From: Planktothrix rubescens CCAP 1459/22
GTDB lineage: Bacteria > Cyanobacteriota > Cyanobacteriia > Cyanobacteriales > Microcoleaceae
Direction of reading: 5' to 3'
Length of the DNA: 64,000 nt
NCBI GenBank assembly: GCA_904830895.1
Contig: LR882960.1
Location: forward strand, 29,984-93,983
This document shows, in pieces, positions 1 to 8,552 of this stretch. Every line of letters begins with the position of its first letter. Position 1 is the stretch's first letter. A model generated the notes under the pieces. It had not been told where the DNA came from. It did no database searches and saw only the letters and a program-made list of their open reading frames with translations. Made by a program: the position numbers and the translations under genes.

Positions 1-312
1 CCCCAAGCCGGATTATTAATTTATACAGCAACTCCCGATAGTGAAGGCACATTAGGGGGATTAGTCCATTTAGGTGAACCGAAAACCCTGGGACACCACA
101 TCAGTCAAGCCTTAGAGCAAATGCGTTTATGTGCTTCAGATCCCCTCTGTGCTGAACATAAGCCAATGGAGGGAACTCCAACCTTACATTGGGCTGCCTG
201 CCATGCCTGTTTATTTGCCCCCGAAACTTCTTGTGAACGGGGAAATCAATTTTTAGATCGGACGGTATTAGTTCCGACGCTTGAACGGGATGATTTAGCT
301 TTTTTTGAGTAA
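1..312 (+). CDS. drmB: DrmB-like DUF1998 protein, C-terminal part (partial at window edge)
   Basis: The frame is open from base 1, so only the last ~103 residues are visible. They contain the cysteine-rich block typical of DUF1998 C-termini (HWAACHACLF followed by PETSCERGN and FLDR), with further cysteines (LCASDPLC) upstream that could bind zinc. DUF1998 is the hallmark of DrmB, a core subunit of DISARM anti-phage systems, and the next gene, 8 nt away, is a phospholipase-D protein like DrmC; this order supports the call. DUF1998 also occurs in the MrfB repair helicase, so DrmB rests on context. The helicase DrmA and the methylase would lie upstream, outside the window. Confidence 0.7.
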   Translation, partial: PQAGLLIYTATPDSEGTLGGLVHLGEPKTLGHHISQALEQMRLCASDPLCAEHKPMEGTPTLHWAACHACLFAPETSCERGNQFLDRTVLVPTLERDDLAFFE

Positions 313-320
313 AAAAACTT

Positions 321-1115
321 GTGAATCGTCAACTTTTAGAAAAAATTTATCAGGTGGCTCAAGAATTACCGCCTCTGGTGTTAAACTCCGTCATTCATTC
401 TTTGGGGGAGCAAGTTTTTGATTCCCATTATCCGTTCATTGATCAAATTTTAAATCAACTTTCTAATCCAATGTTTCGCCGTTTAGTGGGTGAATTGTTT
501 ACCCTTTGGCAACAAGATCAATCGGATTGGGATAGTCGGGCGATCGCTTCTGCGTTAATGGCTTCAGCTTATTCGATTCAATCCACTCAACAATCCTTAG
601 CAGCCGAATTAGTTTGGACAGGCCCACCCACTTTAGGGATTCCAGTTCGACGGACTGATCAAGTCTTATTACAATTGATTCGAGACACCCAACAACAATT
701 AATTATTATTAGTTTTGCGGTTTACAAAATCCCAGAAATTGCCGAAGCTTTATTAGAAGCCTTAGAGCGAGGAATTCAATTAAAAATTATTTTAGAAACT
801 ACTCAAGCAGAAGGGGGTAAGATGTCTTTTAAAGGAACAACCGCATTGGGGCAGAAAATCCTTAGAGACGCGCAAGTTTTTCTTTGGCCTGTAGAAAAGC
901 GGCTTCATGATCCGCAGGGACGTTATGGTTCTTTACATATTAAAAGTGTGATTTCAGATCAGAAATATTTATTTATTACCAGTGCCAATCTCACCGAATA
1001 TGCTTTGACCTTGAATATGGAAATGGGAGTATTACTCAAAAGTCCAGCCTTAGCCTCTCAAGTCACTGATCTAATTTATCACCTAATTCATCAAGAAGTT
1101 TTAGTAAAATTATAG
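321..1115 (+). CDS. drmC: DrmC-like phospholipase-D family protein
   Basis: 264 residues starting at GTG, 8 nt after the DUF1998 gene stop. The C-terminal half has a PLD-type active-site motif, LHIKSV followed by an Asp (H-x-K-x4-D) and then FITSANLTEYAL, near residue 207; an earlier half (around residues 110-180) resembles the first PLD fold but shows no second HKD. One HKD motif per chain and about 260 residues fit DrmC of DISARM, which probably works as a dimer. DrmC is part of the conserved drmABC core, though its exact biochemical task is less clear than that of DrmA/B. The call depends on motif and neighbour. Confidence 0.7.
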   Translation: MNRQLLEKIYQVAQELPPLVLNSVIHSLGEQVFDSHYPFIDQILNQLSNPMFRRLVGELFTLWQQDQSDWDSRAIASALMASAYSIQSTQQSLAAELVWTGPPTLGIPVRRTDQVLLQLIRDTQQQLIIISFAVYKIPEIAEALLEALERGIQLKIILETTQAEGGKMSFKGTTALGQKILRDAQVFLWPVEKRLHDPQGRYGSLHIKSVISDQKYLFITSANLTEYALTLNMEMGVLLKSPALASQVTDLIYHLIHQEVLVKL

Positions 1116-1332
1116 TTTATATTAAAAAATAAGGATTCTAAGACCCGGGGTTTGAGTAGCAACTGTGCAGAAAGTGCCGTTAAGGATTTAGCTTTCGTGC
1201 GATTCGTTAAACCTTAATTGAATTGGTACAAAACGGATTGAGATTTGTTAAGAAAAGTCAACTTCTAAAACCTATGCTGTAATTGATTTTAGCCTTACCG
1301 TAAGTTTCTGTACGATTGCTATTCAAACCTTT

Positions 1333-1545
1333 CTACTCAGGTGCAGTTTCCTGGGGGTCTTTCGCTTTTTTCTCAAATACTTGAATTGCGGGGTCAGCCA
1401 AGACAAAGCCATCGGGAGTAGCTTCTCCCAGCTTCCCAGCAATCGCCGCCACCCACATCGGATAATTCGCTTGCGCTTCCTCTAGTTTTTTGAACATTTT
1501 CGGCTTCACTGTTATTGTGAAGATTCTGCCATCACGGGTAGCCAC
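1333..1545 (-). CDS. Small hypothetical protein
   Basis: 70 residues from a GTG start. The sequence is hydrophilic with a plausible folded core (ITVKPKMFKKLEEAQANY) and an acidic, Pro-containing tail. It points away from the parA gene and shares its upstream region (1546-1792), so the two could be divergently controlled from the palindrome there. I do not recognise a family. Confidence 0.4.
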   Translation of the reverse strand: MATRDGRIFTITVKPKMFKKLEEAQANYPMWVAAIAGKLGEATPDGFVLADPAIQVFEKKAKDPQETAPE

Positions 1546-1683
1546 CGAGATACGCGCGAAATGGGACAGGTTGTAACAAATTATTACGACTACTCGCTGT
1601 AACCTTTACACAGAGGGGCTTTAAATTGCTACTTTGCGGTTCATGACAGGTTCGCTATTTTTACGCCTATCATCCTGGCTTTT

Positions 1684-1768
1684 AACAGCTTTTAGTAAAA
1701 AGCTAAATTTAGCTTTTTAGACTTTTATCTTTTTAGCTATTGATTATTTTATTTTTTTAGCTAATAAT
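1684..1768. promoter_or_regulatory. Palindrome and repeats upstream of parA (possible operator or parS)
   Basis: An exact 22-bp palindrome occupies 1697-1718 (half-site AAAAAGCTAAA). The half-site core TTTTAGCT recurs near 1730-1738 and 1756-1762, giving a spaced cluster just before the ParA start. This arrangement is common for ParA-family operators or centromere sites; the role is inferred from position only. Confidence 0.45.
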
Positions 1769-1792
1769 GTGAGTCAGTCCATTCTGGTCGCT

Positions 1793-2578
1793 ATGCTTAC
1801 AGTTGCAATTATTTCTCTGTCTGGGGGACAGGGAAAAACAACCGCGGCTCTATTCCTGAGTCGTCTGTTAGCTGAACGGGAATATCCCACTTTGGTTGTT
1901 GATGCCGACCCCCAGCACAACCTGACAACTTATCTTGGGCTTGAACTCAAGCCCAACCAGCCCACCTTGCTGGAAGTCCTCAAAAAATATGTACCTGCCG
2001 AAGATGGCATTTATCCCATTTCCGACAGCAAACACCTCTTCCTCCTTCCTGCTGATGATGGGTTAGATGCTGTCTCTGACTATCTTTCTAGTAGCGGGGT
2101 TGGGGCAACTTTGTTACTCCGTCGTCTTGAACCTCTGGCTGAAGTTTTCAAAGTTTGCATTATTGATGCACCACCTCAACGTTCTCAAATTTGTTTAACA
2201 GCCATCGGTGCGGCTGATGTCTTAATTATTCCCGCCGAAGCTACTGTTAAAGGTTACGGTTCCCTGGCGCGGACATTAGACTTGCTCAACTCCATGAGAG
2301 AAGTCAAAGCTACAAATGCCGAAGTTTTAGGGATACTTCCCTTTCGTGACCGTTGGATTGGCTTAACTCAAACCGTAGAAAGTCGCATGGCGGTTGAGGG
2401 GATGGCGGAAGAAGTTGGTAAAGTCTTAATCCTCCCGTCTATCAAAGAATCTGAGCAGTACAAGAAAGCGATTAATCAAGGTAAAACTTTAAGCCAACTC
2501 GGACATCCTGATTTGGAATATCCGTTTGAAGCACTGCTGACTTTAATCAAACAACGTTTAGGGGAAGTTATATCATGA
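1793..2578 (+). CDS. parA: ParA-family partition ATPase
   Basis: 261 residues from ATG 1793; an in-frame GTG at 1769 would add eight residues, but ATG puts the first beta strand and P-loop at the N-terminus as is usual. The P-loop reads SLSGGQGKTT (residues 8-17), followed by the Walker A' strand VVDADPQHNLTTYLG and a Walker B region IIDAPPQ. The lysine that normally opens the ParA deviant Walker A (KGGxGKT) is Ser here, which is unusual. The stop overlaps the next start by 4 nt (ATGA), as in a partition operon. ParA proteins move plasmids or other cargo on the nucleoid. Confidence 0.8.
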   Translation: MLTVAIISLSGGQGKTTAALFLSRLLAEREYPTLVVDADPQHNLTTYLGLELKPNQPTLLEVLKKYVPAEDGIYPISDSKHLFLLPADDGLDAVSDYLSSSGVGATLLLRRLEPLAEVFKVCIIDAPPQRSQICLTAIGAADVLIIPAEATVKGYGSLARTLDLLNSMREVKATNAEVLGILPFRDRWIGLTQTVESRMAVEGMAEEVGKVLILPSIKESEQYKKAINQGKTLSQLGHPDLEYPFEALLTLIKQRLGEVIS

Positions 2579-3036
2579 GTGACAGCATTTTAGACCGGAT
2601 TCGCTCTAACCGTAAGCGAACTATTGTTCCGACTCGTCAAGATCCTTTAATGCCTAGCACGGCAGAGGATCAACTTATTCCTGAAGATGACTCCTTAACA
2701 ACAGTCGCTGATTCAAAGCCTGATTCCTCTAAAAGCACCAACCAAAACGAAGCCACCCTAGAGCAATTAAAAGCCGAGTTAGCAAAATATCCAGCTACTC
2801 GCCGTCATTCAGCAATTGTTTTAGATACAGAAATCGACTCAAAGCTAACGCAGTTTTGTAAGGAAAAAGGTATTACTGTCGAGGTGTTTTTAGAAGCCGT
2901 GTGGCTAACAGCAATGGCAGAAGAAACATTAATGGAAAAAATTCTTGTAGAAGCCAAGCATCGTTATAATTCTCGGAAGCAGGCTGGAAAATTACGACGG
3001 CTTATTACTATGCTTTCTCAACGTAACGGAGAATAA
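2575..3036 (+). CDS. ParA-partner protein, putative ribbon-helix-helix DNA-binding
   Basis: 153 residues, overlapping parA by 4 nt and so translationally coupled. The N-terminal 70 residues are polar and low complexity (DSILDRIRSNRKRTIVPTRQ), like the flexible ATPase-contacting tails of small ParB-type partners. The segment from residue ~75 (RRHSAIVLDTEIDSKLTQFC) has a strand-helix-helix pattern suggesting a ribbon-helix-helix fold. Position and size fit the centromere-binding partner; the fold is inferred, not proven. Confidence 0.6.
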   Translation: MSDSILDRIRSNRKRTIVPTRQDPLMPSTAEDQLIPEDDSLTTVADSKPDSSKSTNQNEATLEQLKAELAKYPATRRHSAIVLDTEIDSKLTQFCKEKGITVEVFLEAVWLTAMAEETLMEKILVEAKHRYNSRKQAGKLRRLITMLSQRNGE

Positions 3037-3081
3037 TATAAGGAACTGGAGAAAGCGACTAAACAAGACTGAACTTTGTCT

Positions 3082-3184
3082 AAGTAGGTGGTCAAAACTA
3101 AAGTAAAAACGCTGGTTACTGGAAGTCTTTTGGAGTAAGGATTTTAGCCTTCGGGGTTTTGACTTTATTTATGCCCGCCTACTT
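3082..3184. other. Intergenic structured element A (long-range stem)
   Basis: AAGTAGGTGG at 3082-3091 can pair with CCGCCTACTT at 3175-3184, and immediately inside GTCAAAAC at 3091-3098 pairs with GTTTTGAC at 3156-3163. This closes a ~100-nt fold with a further internal loop. A second element closed by the same AAGTAGG arm sits at 16222-16326. It may be a non-coding RNA or a miniature mobile element. Confidence 0.45.
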
Positions 3185-3241
3185 TTAGTACGCTATATAT
3201 AGTGTGCCTGCGTAAGTCCTGATAAACTGTCAACGCGGATG

Positions 3242-3709
3242 TCAAAGACGAGTTAAGACAGGTTGGTTAGGATTAACTAAGTCTAATCTATAGTTAGTTA
3301 ACGGGGCATTTCTGCCATTGCCTTCTCGTACTGTAATTAAGAAAGTAGAATTATTGTTGGAATCTTGGCTAATATTCTCAATGAATTGAAATTGTAAGGG
3401 TTCTGCATTTAATTCTCTAGCTTGGTTAAAATTGGGTTCAGAAACACAGAAAATTACGCCCCCATCTTGATATCGACCTGCATAAAGCCAATAAGTTTTA
3501 TTTTGGCTACTAAATTCTTGTTGATAAAATACTGTAAATCGTTCAATTTGAGGCAGATCTTGTTGTCTCTGACACATCTTATTGATATACGCTGGGTTAG
3601 TAATTAAATCCGAATAAGCTGGTAAAAAGCAACTCTCCAAAGCTGCTAATATTATTTGGAAACTCAAAATCTTCCAACGTTTCATCATCAAGTCCCCTAG
3701 TTTCTTCAC
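3242..3709 (-). CDS. Hypothetical secreted protein
   Basis: 155 residues. The N-terminus (two basic residues, then hydrophobic SFQIILAALESCFLPAYS) looks like a signal peptide. The mature part is a short soluble domain with aromatic-rich strands (FYQQEF, TYWLYAGRY). An internal start (MMKRWK) seven residues in is possible. It lies 20 nt downstream of the glycosyltransferase gene on the same strand and could share its transcript. No family recognised. Confidence 0.55.
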   Translation of the reverse strand: MKKLGDLMMKRWKILSFQIILAALESCFLPAYSDLITNPAYINKMCQRQQDLPQIERFTVFYQQEFSSQNKTYWLYAGRYQDGGVIFCVSEPNFNQARELNAEPLQFQFIENISQDSNNNSTFLITVREGNGRNAPLTNYRLDLVNPNQPVLTRL

Positions 3710-3729
3710 AGCTACGAACCAAAAAGCAA

Positions 3730-5001
3730 TTATCTCAAAACAGGTTGACCTGTAGAGACAGCTTGTTCAATGATATTGGCGGCTCGTTGAACTCCACCAG
3801 AACGAATCATAGCAGCTTGTAATCTCAGCGCATTTTGTTTATAAGAGTCCTGTTCTAAAACTGTTTTTACAGCAGAACGCAGCTTCATAGCACTTAATTG
3901 ATTCAATGGAATAAATTTACCTGCTCCTGTCCAAGCGATTCTTGCTGCGACTCCGGGCTGATCATTGGTGATGGGAATTGCTACCATTGGAACCCCATTT
4001 CTTAAACATTCCATTGTTGTATTCATACCTGCATGAGTAATCATTAGGGTAGCTTTTTGCAGGATTTCTAACTGAGGTGCATATTTAACAATCAGAGGAT
4101 TACCAGCTAAGGAAGGTAAAGATTCAGGGTCTAAAGCACCACCCAAAGAAATTACTAACTGAGCCTCCAATCCTTCACAAGCTAAAGCAATTTCTTGAAA
4201 GGTTTTAATTAACCGATTTTGGAGTGTTCCCATTGAAGCATAAATTAAGGGTTTTTCTGTTAATTTTTCCCAAGGAAAAAACACAGATTCACGACTAGCT
4301 GAAGAATGATAAGGGCCTGTAAAATGAAACCAGGGGGGTAAATTTTTTCTAGGATATTCAAATTCGGCAGGGGCTTGACTAATTTGAGCCAGTTTAGAAT
4401 AGGCATCATTAGGATGTAGATACAGAGGTAAATTCCACTGCTTACGAGATTCACCAATAACATCTCGAATTGGTTGAGCAACACGGTTTAATAAGGCATA
4501 ACCCATTCTATTTCTTAACTGGGCTAAGACCGATGGGCTGTAATTCCAACAGGTATTAAAGGGAGGTACGCTCGGATCTCGATTGAGAACAACTGCACTA
4601 CACACCGTTAGGAAAGGAACATCAAGAATATCTGCAACAGTTCCTCCTTCAACAGCCCCTTGGTTGACTAATACTGCTTCTACCCCGGCTGTCTTCATCA
4701 CTGAAGGGGCATCTCGTAGCGAAACTGCGGCTCCTTGCTTCAATAAATCAATCGTATATCGTAATGCCGCTAATCCTTTTAACTTTCCTAACTGTATAAA
4801 TGACTGCTCTGCCCATCCCACCGGAAACTCTTCAAAGCCAATTCCCTGAAATTCAACTCCGGCTGTTAATGCTTTCTTTTGAGCATCAGGTAGTGCAAAT
4901 AAAGTAACACGATGACCCCGACGTTGAAGTTCTTGTCCCAAGGGAAGCATTGTATTTAAAGGGCCTGTTGAACCCGGACAAATAATTCCAAAATGAGTCA
5001 T
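3730..5001 (-). CDS. UGT/MGT-type glycosyltransferase (GT1)
   Basis: 423 residues with a GT-B architecture. The N-terminal acceptor domain starts THFGIICPGSTGPLNTMLPL with the usual HRVTLFA strand. The C-terminal donor domain has YASMGTLQNR, APQLEILQKA and the donor-site signature THAGMNTTMECLRNGVPMV followed by NDQPGVAARI. These match the GT1 family (macrolide, zeaxanthin and sterol glucosyltransferases). It would transfer a sugar from a UDP-sugar to a small lipophilic acceptor; the substrate cannot be told. Full length for the family. Confidence 0.85.
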   Translation of the reverse strand: MTHFGIICPGSTGPLNTMLPLGQELQRRGHRVTLFALPDAQKKALTAGVEFQGIGFEEFPVGWAEQSFIQLGKLKGLAALRYTIDLLKQGAAVSLRDAPSVMKTAGVEAVLVNQGAVEGGTVADILDVPFLTVCSAVVLNRDPSVPPFNTCWNYSPSVLAQLRNRMGYALLNRVAQPIRDVIGESRKQWNLPLYLHPNDAYSKLAQISQAPAEFEYPRKNLPPWFHFTGPYHSSASRESVFFPWEKLTEKPLIYASMGTLQNRLIKTFQEIALACEGLEAQLVISLGGALDPESLPSLAGNPLIVKYAPQLEILQKATLMITHAGMNTTMECLRNGVPMVAIPITNDQPGVAARIAWTGAGKFIPLNQLSAMKLRSAVKTVLEQDSYKQNALRLQAAMIRSGGVQRAANIIEQAVSTGQPVLR

Positions 5002-5115
5002 AGTTTCAGGTTTTTATATGAAGTATGCTTTTATAGGATTGAGGCTATAAAAAGTTTGAATAGGAATTTAATTTTATAATACGTTGGATAATTCATACAA
5101 TATCTTCTAAAACAA

Positions 5116-6222
5116 GTGAAACAACTCAGTCTATTTGATGAACCCAAGTTTTCTCTAAACCAGCGACCCAAGCTCAAGATGACGGTTGAACAATTAACAG
5201 ACTGGAAAACTCAAATCTTTAATCATCAACAGCTTATCCTAACCCAACAGCCGCCGCAACAAACCACATTGTTTGACCTCGCTCCGGTGCATTGTGACCC
5301 AGACTTAATCAACCCCTTTAGTCTTCAAGTCCACAACTCCCAGTTTTATAGAGGAAAGGAAACGGGCGATCGCATCTTGACTGCACTAGAGGAACTGCCC
5401 CTAGACCAGCGATGGGATGCGGTATTTGTTGATGAAGCCCATACCTTCGCCCCCAGTTGGTTTCGCTGTTGTGTTGCCGCACTCAAAAGTCCTGAAGATG
5501 GAGATTTGATGATTGTTTCCGATGGTTCCCAAAGCCTGTATGAACGGCAGAAATTCAGTTGGAAATCCGTTGGTATTAAAGCTCAGGGACGCACCCGCAA
5601 ACTCAATCAAAATTACCGTAACACTCAGGAAATCCTCTCCGCCGCTTGGAACGTCGTTCAATCACTTTCGGCTCAAGATGAGGATATTGATGAGGATGAT
5701 GTGGCTTTCCCCATTGTTGAACCCCGTGCTGCTTTGCGAACAGGTCAACGGCCGTTACTCCATCTAGCCGCCAATCGACAAGCGGAAGTCGAAAGTGCGA
5801 TCGCTCAAATTCAGCAGTTGCTTACCAAAGGCTATGAATCCAAGGATATCGCTATCATTTACCGCTACAAAGCTCGATATGAACAAGAACCCTTTGATTT
5901 CCTGACTGAACAATTAGAACAGTTGGGGATGGGGTATTATTGGGTAAACCAGGATAAACGAGAGTATAGCAATCGTCGTCCTGGGGTGCGAATCATTACG
6001 GCTAAATCTTCATTGGGTTTAGAGTTCAAAGCGGTGTTGATTCTGTGGGTACAACAGTTTGGTGTCGGCAATGAAGCAGAAGGGCGGCGGGAACTGTATG
6101 TGTCCATGACGAGGGCGAAGGAAGAATTACATTTGTTTGGTTCAGGTAACTTCCAAGTTCTTCAGAATTTAAAAAGCCTTGAAGGTTTAGACTCTACAGA
6201 ATTATGTTCCGCTATTGCATAA
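5116..6222 (+). CDS. Chimeric or internally deleted UvrD-like helicase remnant
   Basis: 368 residues from GTG. The C-terminal ~285 residues are the later half of a superfamily I (UvrD/Rep) helicase: Walker B/motif II VFVDEAHTF (~residue 110), motif III-like IVSDGSQSLYE, motif IV region LNQNYRNT, and C-terminal LGLEFKAVLIL and ELYVSMTRAKEELHLF. No Walker A lysine or motif Ia is present. The first ~80 residues (from KQLSLFDEP to NSQFYR) do not look like a helicase and, from memory, resemble the start of a cyanobacterial GIY-YIG-type protein. A deletion seems to have joined two genes. Without a P-loop it should not hydrolyse ATP by the normal mechanism. Confidence 0.65.
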   Translation: MKQLSLFDEPKFSLNQRPKLKMTVEQLTDWKTQIFNHQQLILTQQPPQQTTLFDLAPVHCDPDLINPFSLQVHNSQFYRGKETGDRILTALEELPLDQRWDAVFVDEAHTFAPSWFRCCVAALKSPEDGDLMIVSDGSQSLYERQKFSWKSVGIKAQGRTRKLNQNYRNTQEILSAAWNVVQSLSAQDEDIDEDDVAFPIVEPRAALRTGQRPLLHLAANRQAEVESAIAQIQQLLTKGYESKDIAIIYRYKARYEQEPFDFLTEQLEQLGMGYYWVNQDKREYSNRRPGVRIITAKSSLGLEFKAVLILWVQQFGVGNEAEGRRELYVSMTRAKEELHLFGSGNFQVLQNLKSLEGLDSTELCSAIA

Positions 6223-6363
6223 GTTAATTAATCAGTTGAATCAATCAATTAAAACCAGACTTACAAGGCTTTTCTTAGAACAATATTAAGTTTACCTACT
6301 TAATATTGTTAATAAAATATAACTCAATTTATTGTCAAGTTTTACAACTTAATCAAGCAATCA

Positions 6364-6409
6364 ATGAATTCAACAGGATTAGCAACTCTCCTAATCCTGT
6401 TGAATTCAT
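6364..6409 (-). terminator. Hairpin at the leader-distal end of CRISPR array 1
   Basis: A perfect 19-bp inverted repeat (6364-6382 against 6391-6409) with an 8-nt loop ends 10 nt before the degenerate terminal repeat of array 1. On the minus strand it follows the array, so it probably ends the pre-crRNA transcript, although the following T-run is weak. It may also serve convergent transcripts from the left. Confidence 0.55.
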
Positions 6410-6418
6410 GTTGAACAA

Positions 6419-6854
6419 ATACCCAATCAATTAATTTCCCTAGCGAGTAGGGAGCGCTACAAAAAGCGAGTATTCAAAGCAATTTAACTTAGAGTATGTT
6501 TCCAATCAATTAATTTCCCTAGCGAGTAGGGAGAAGATACAACATCCCAATTAGTAACTCGCTGGAAAGATCTCTGGATTAGTTTCCAATCAATTAATTT
6601 CCCTAGCGAGTAGGGAGTAATGGGTACACTAAAAAGTAATAAACATGAAGTATTCACAACTGGTTTCCAATCAATTAATTTCCCTAGCGAGTAGGGAGAA
6701 GGTCAATTGGAGAAATACAAACCGCCGTCTATTTCGTAGTTTCCAATCAATTAATTTCCCTAGCGAGTAGGGAGTGGAAACTGCCTTATTCAATTACTGA
6801 AGCTAAAAGAATTGTCATGTTTCCAATCAATTAATTTCCCTAGCGAGTAGGGAG
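6419..6854 (-). CRISPR. CRISPR array 1: 6 repeats of 36 nt, 5 spacers
   Basis: Repeat copies start at 6419 (degenerate 5-prime end), 6498, 6582, 6663, 6739 and 6819; spacers are about 41-48 nt. The repeat starts GTTTCCAATCAATTAATTTC and ends AGCGAGTAGGGAG, with an internal CCCTA/TAGGG stem. Its reverse complement ends ATTAATTGATTGGAAAC, close to the III-Bv repeat of Synechocystis 6803 as I remember it. The degenerate copy and terminator on the left and the leader on the right show transcription on the minus strand. No cas gene is adjacent. Confidence 0.97.
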
Positions 6855-7000
6855 TCCTCCCATTTTAAACCCAGACGCCATCGGTTGTCCAGATAAGGTT
6901 TGCGAGACTGATAAAAACAGTTGGCTGAAACAACATTTTACTCCTGAATCAAAATCTCAGAACCCTTACAGGAAGGGTAGGCGAGGCTATAAACAGCAGA
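6855..7000 (-). promoter_or_regulatory. Leader of CRISPR array 1
   Basis: Sequence directly right of the last perfect repeat shares blocks with the region right of array 2: CCATTTTAAACCC, TGTCCAGA and GTTTGCGAG, in the same order and similar spacing. Shared sequence beside the newest repeat is expected for a leader carrying the pre-crRNA promoter and integration signals. Confidence 0.6.
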
Positions 7001-7320
7001 ATCGATATCATAGGCATTCAAGCTTCAGCTTCGCAAAAAACATCAAATAATTATTGAACTCGGATACTCAGTAATCTTTGGCCCCTGACCCCAAGTTTCC
7101 ACACTTCCCCAGGTATGGCGGGAAAGGGGATAAAACCGCAGGTTATGGGGTAAAGACAAGATACGCGCAAAATTTAGCACGATGTAAAGTTGGGTAAGAA
7201 GGCAAAAATGGTTTCTCACCCTCCTCCCCCTGTCAAAGTAGCGTCTAAGCGAGAGCGGGAATATTTGCGTAATTCGTGGGAGATACAGCAATAACTGAAT
7301 AAATATTTTTGAATCCATTA
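7001..7320. other. Intergenic, no gene supported
   Basis: A stretch between the array 1 leader and the IS630 copy. A frame of 96 codons on the minus strand runs into the IS terminus and has no family features, so I do not call it. No clear promoter or RNA was seen. Confidence 0.4.
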
Positions 7321-8507
7321 AGCTGTTCAGCATCTAAATAGGGTATAATGAAAAACTAAGTTTAGAAAAATCAATAAAAAGATGCCTGCTAAAAATCACT
7401 TAAATGAAAAGCAAGTAGAGAAACTACAGAAAAGATTGAAAGAGGAAGAAAATGGACAAATCAGAGAAAGAATCTTGATTCTACTATTGCTAAATGATGG
7501 TAAAAAACAAAGTGAAATTGCCAATTTTTTGGGATGTTCAATAAATAAAGTATGTTATTGGTGTGTACATGGAGATCCGGACAAGTTAGAAAGCCTGAAA
7601 GATGAAAGAATGAAAGGAAATAATAGAAAAGCCACAGATAAATATATAGAGATATTATTAGAAACTGTAGAAAAAGAACCGGAAGAATTAGGATATGAAT
7701 TTGGGAGATGGACAGGAGAAAGATTGGCAACTTATTTAGAACAAATCACAGAAATAAAATTAAGTGGTTCACAAGTGAGAAGGATATTAAAGAAAAAAAA
7801 GTATGTTTACTTGTGGGCAAAGTATAGCTTGGAAGAGAAAAGAGATCCAGAAAAAAGGAAATTATTTAAAAATAAAATAGAAGAATATTTAAAAATAACA
7901 AAAGAAAGTCCAGAACAATTACAGGTATGGTTTTGGGATGAAAGTGGATTTAATTTAAGAGTAATAAAAAGAAAGAACTGGTGTGAAAAAGGAAAGAGAA
8001 GAAAGATTAGAGGAGACAGAAGGAAAGGAAAAGTTAATGTTATGGGAGGATTGAGGTACTCGGACAAAAAAAGATTTGTAGAATTTCTGGATAAAGGGAA
8101 TGCAAATAATTTTTATCAAGTGTTAAAAAGTTTTTATCAAGAGCTAATTCATGAGTGGGTATTAGCGGGAAATCAAGCAGAAGAATTTGTAGAAAAAGGA
8201 GCAAAGATTGTCATTATTCTTGATAATGCAAGTTTTCACAAAAAAGAAGAATACCTAGAAAAAATTAAAGCAGAAATGCCTAATATCTATTTAGAATTTC
8301 TTCCAGAATATAGTCCAGATTATAATTTAATTGAATTGGTCTGGCATTCAGCTAAAGAATATATTGCTAATCGACTCTTTAAATCAGTTGATGAGCTAGA
8401 GTGTTTATTGCATCAGCTTTTAAATGAGGGACAGTTATCTATTAAATGGGGACGTAAACTTAAAAACAAAGGTAATGCTATAATCACAGTTTAAATGCAT
8501 AACAGCT
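7321..8507 (+). mobile_element. IS630-family insertion sequence, copy 1
   Basis: 1187 bp bounded by imperfect terminal inverted repeats (AGCTGTTCAGCATCTAAATA at the left, complement of AGCTGTTATGCATTTAAACT at the right) and flanked by TA at 7319-7320 and 8508-8509, the TA target duplication of IS630/Tc1 elements. Two more copies with the same length lie at 13605-14791 and 17205-18391. Confidence 0.93.
7382..8494 (+). CDS. IS630-family transposase (copy 1)
   Basis: 370 residues, identical to the two other copies. An N-terminal helix-turn-helix (KKQSEIANFLGCSINKVCYW, residues ~41-60) is followed by a DDE domain: FWDESGFNLR, then IILDNASFHKKEEY, then SPDYNLIELVWHSAKEY, supplying the D, D and E residues. 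It cuts and pastes the element into TA sites. The frame is uninterrupted and the ends are intact, so it should be active. Confidence 0.95.
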   Translation: MPAKNHLNEKQVEKLQKRLKEEENGQIRERILILLLLNDGKKQSEIANFLGCSINKVCYWCVHGDPDKLESLKDERMKGNNRKATDKYIEILLETVEKEPEELGYEFGRWTGERLATYLEQITEIKLSGSQVRRILKKKKYVYLWAKYSLEEKRDPEKRKLFKNKIEEYLKITKESPEQLQVWFWDESGFNLRVIKRKNWCEKGKRRKIRGDRRKGKVNVMGGLRYSDKKRFVEFLDKGNANNFYQVLKSFYQELIHEWVLAGNQAEEFVEKGAKIVIILDNASFHKKEEYLEKIKAEMPNIYLEFLPEYSPDYNLIELVWHSAKEYIANRLFKSVDELECLLHQLLNEGQLSIKWGRKLKNKGNAIITV

Positions 8508-8552
8508 TAGCTTATTTATGCTGAAGGTTTGGGTTTTATGAATACTTGAATA

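Noticed and set aside
7043..7333. 96-codon minus-strand frame between array 1 leader and IS
   Set aside because: Runs across the IS terminus, has low-complexity hydrophobic composition and no family motif or RBS.
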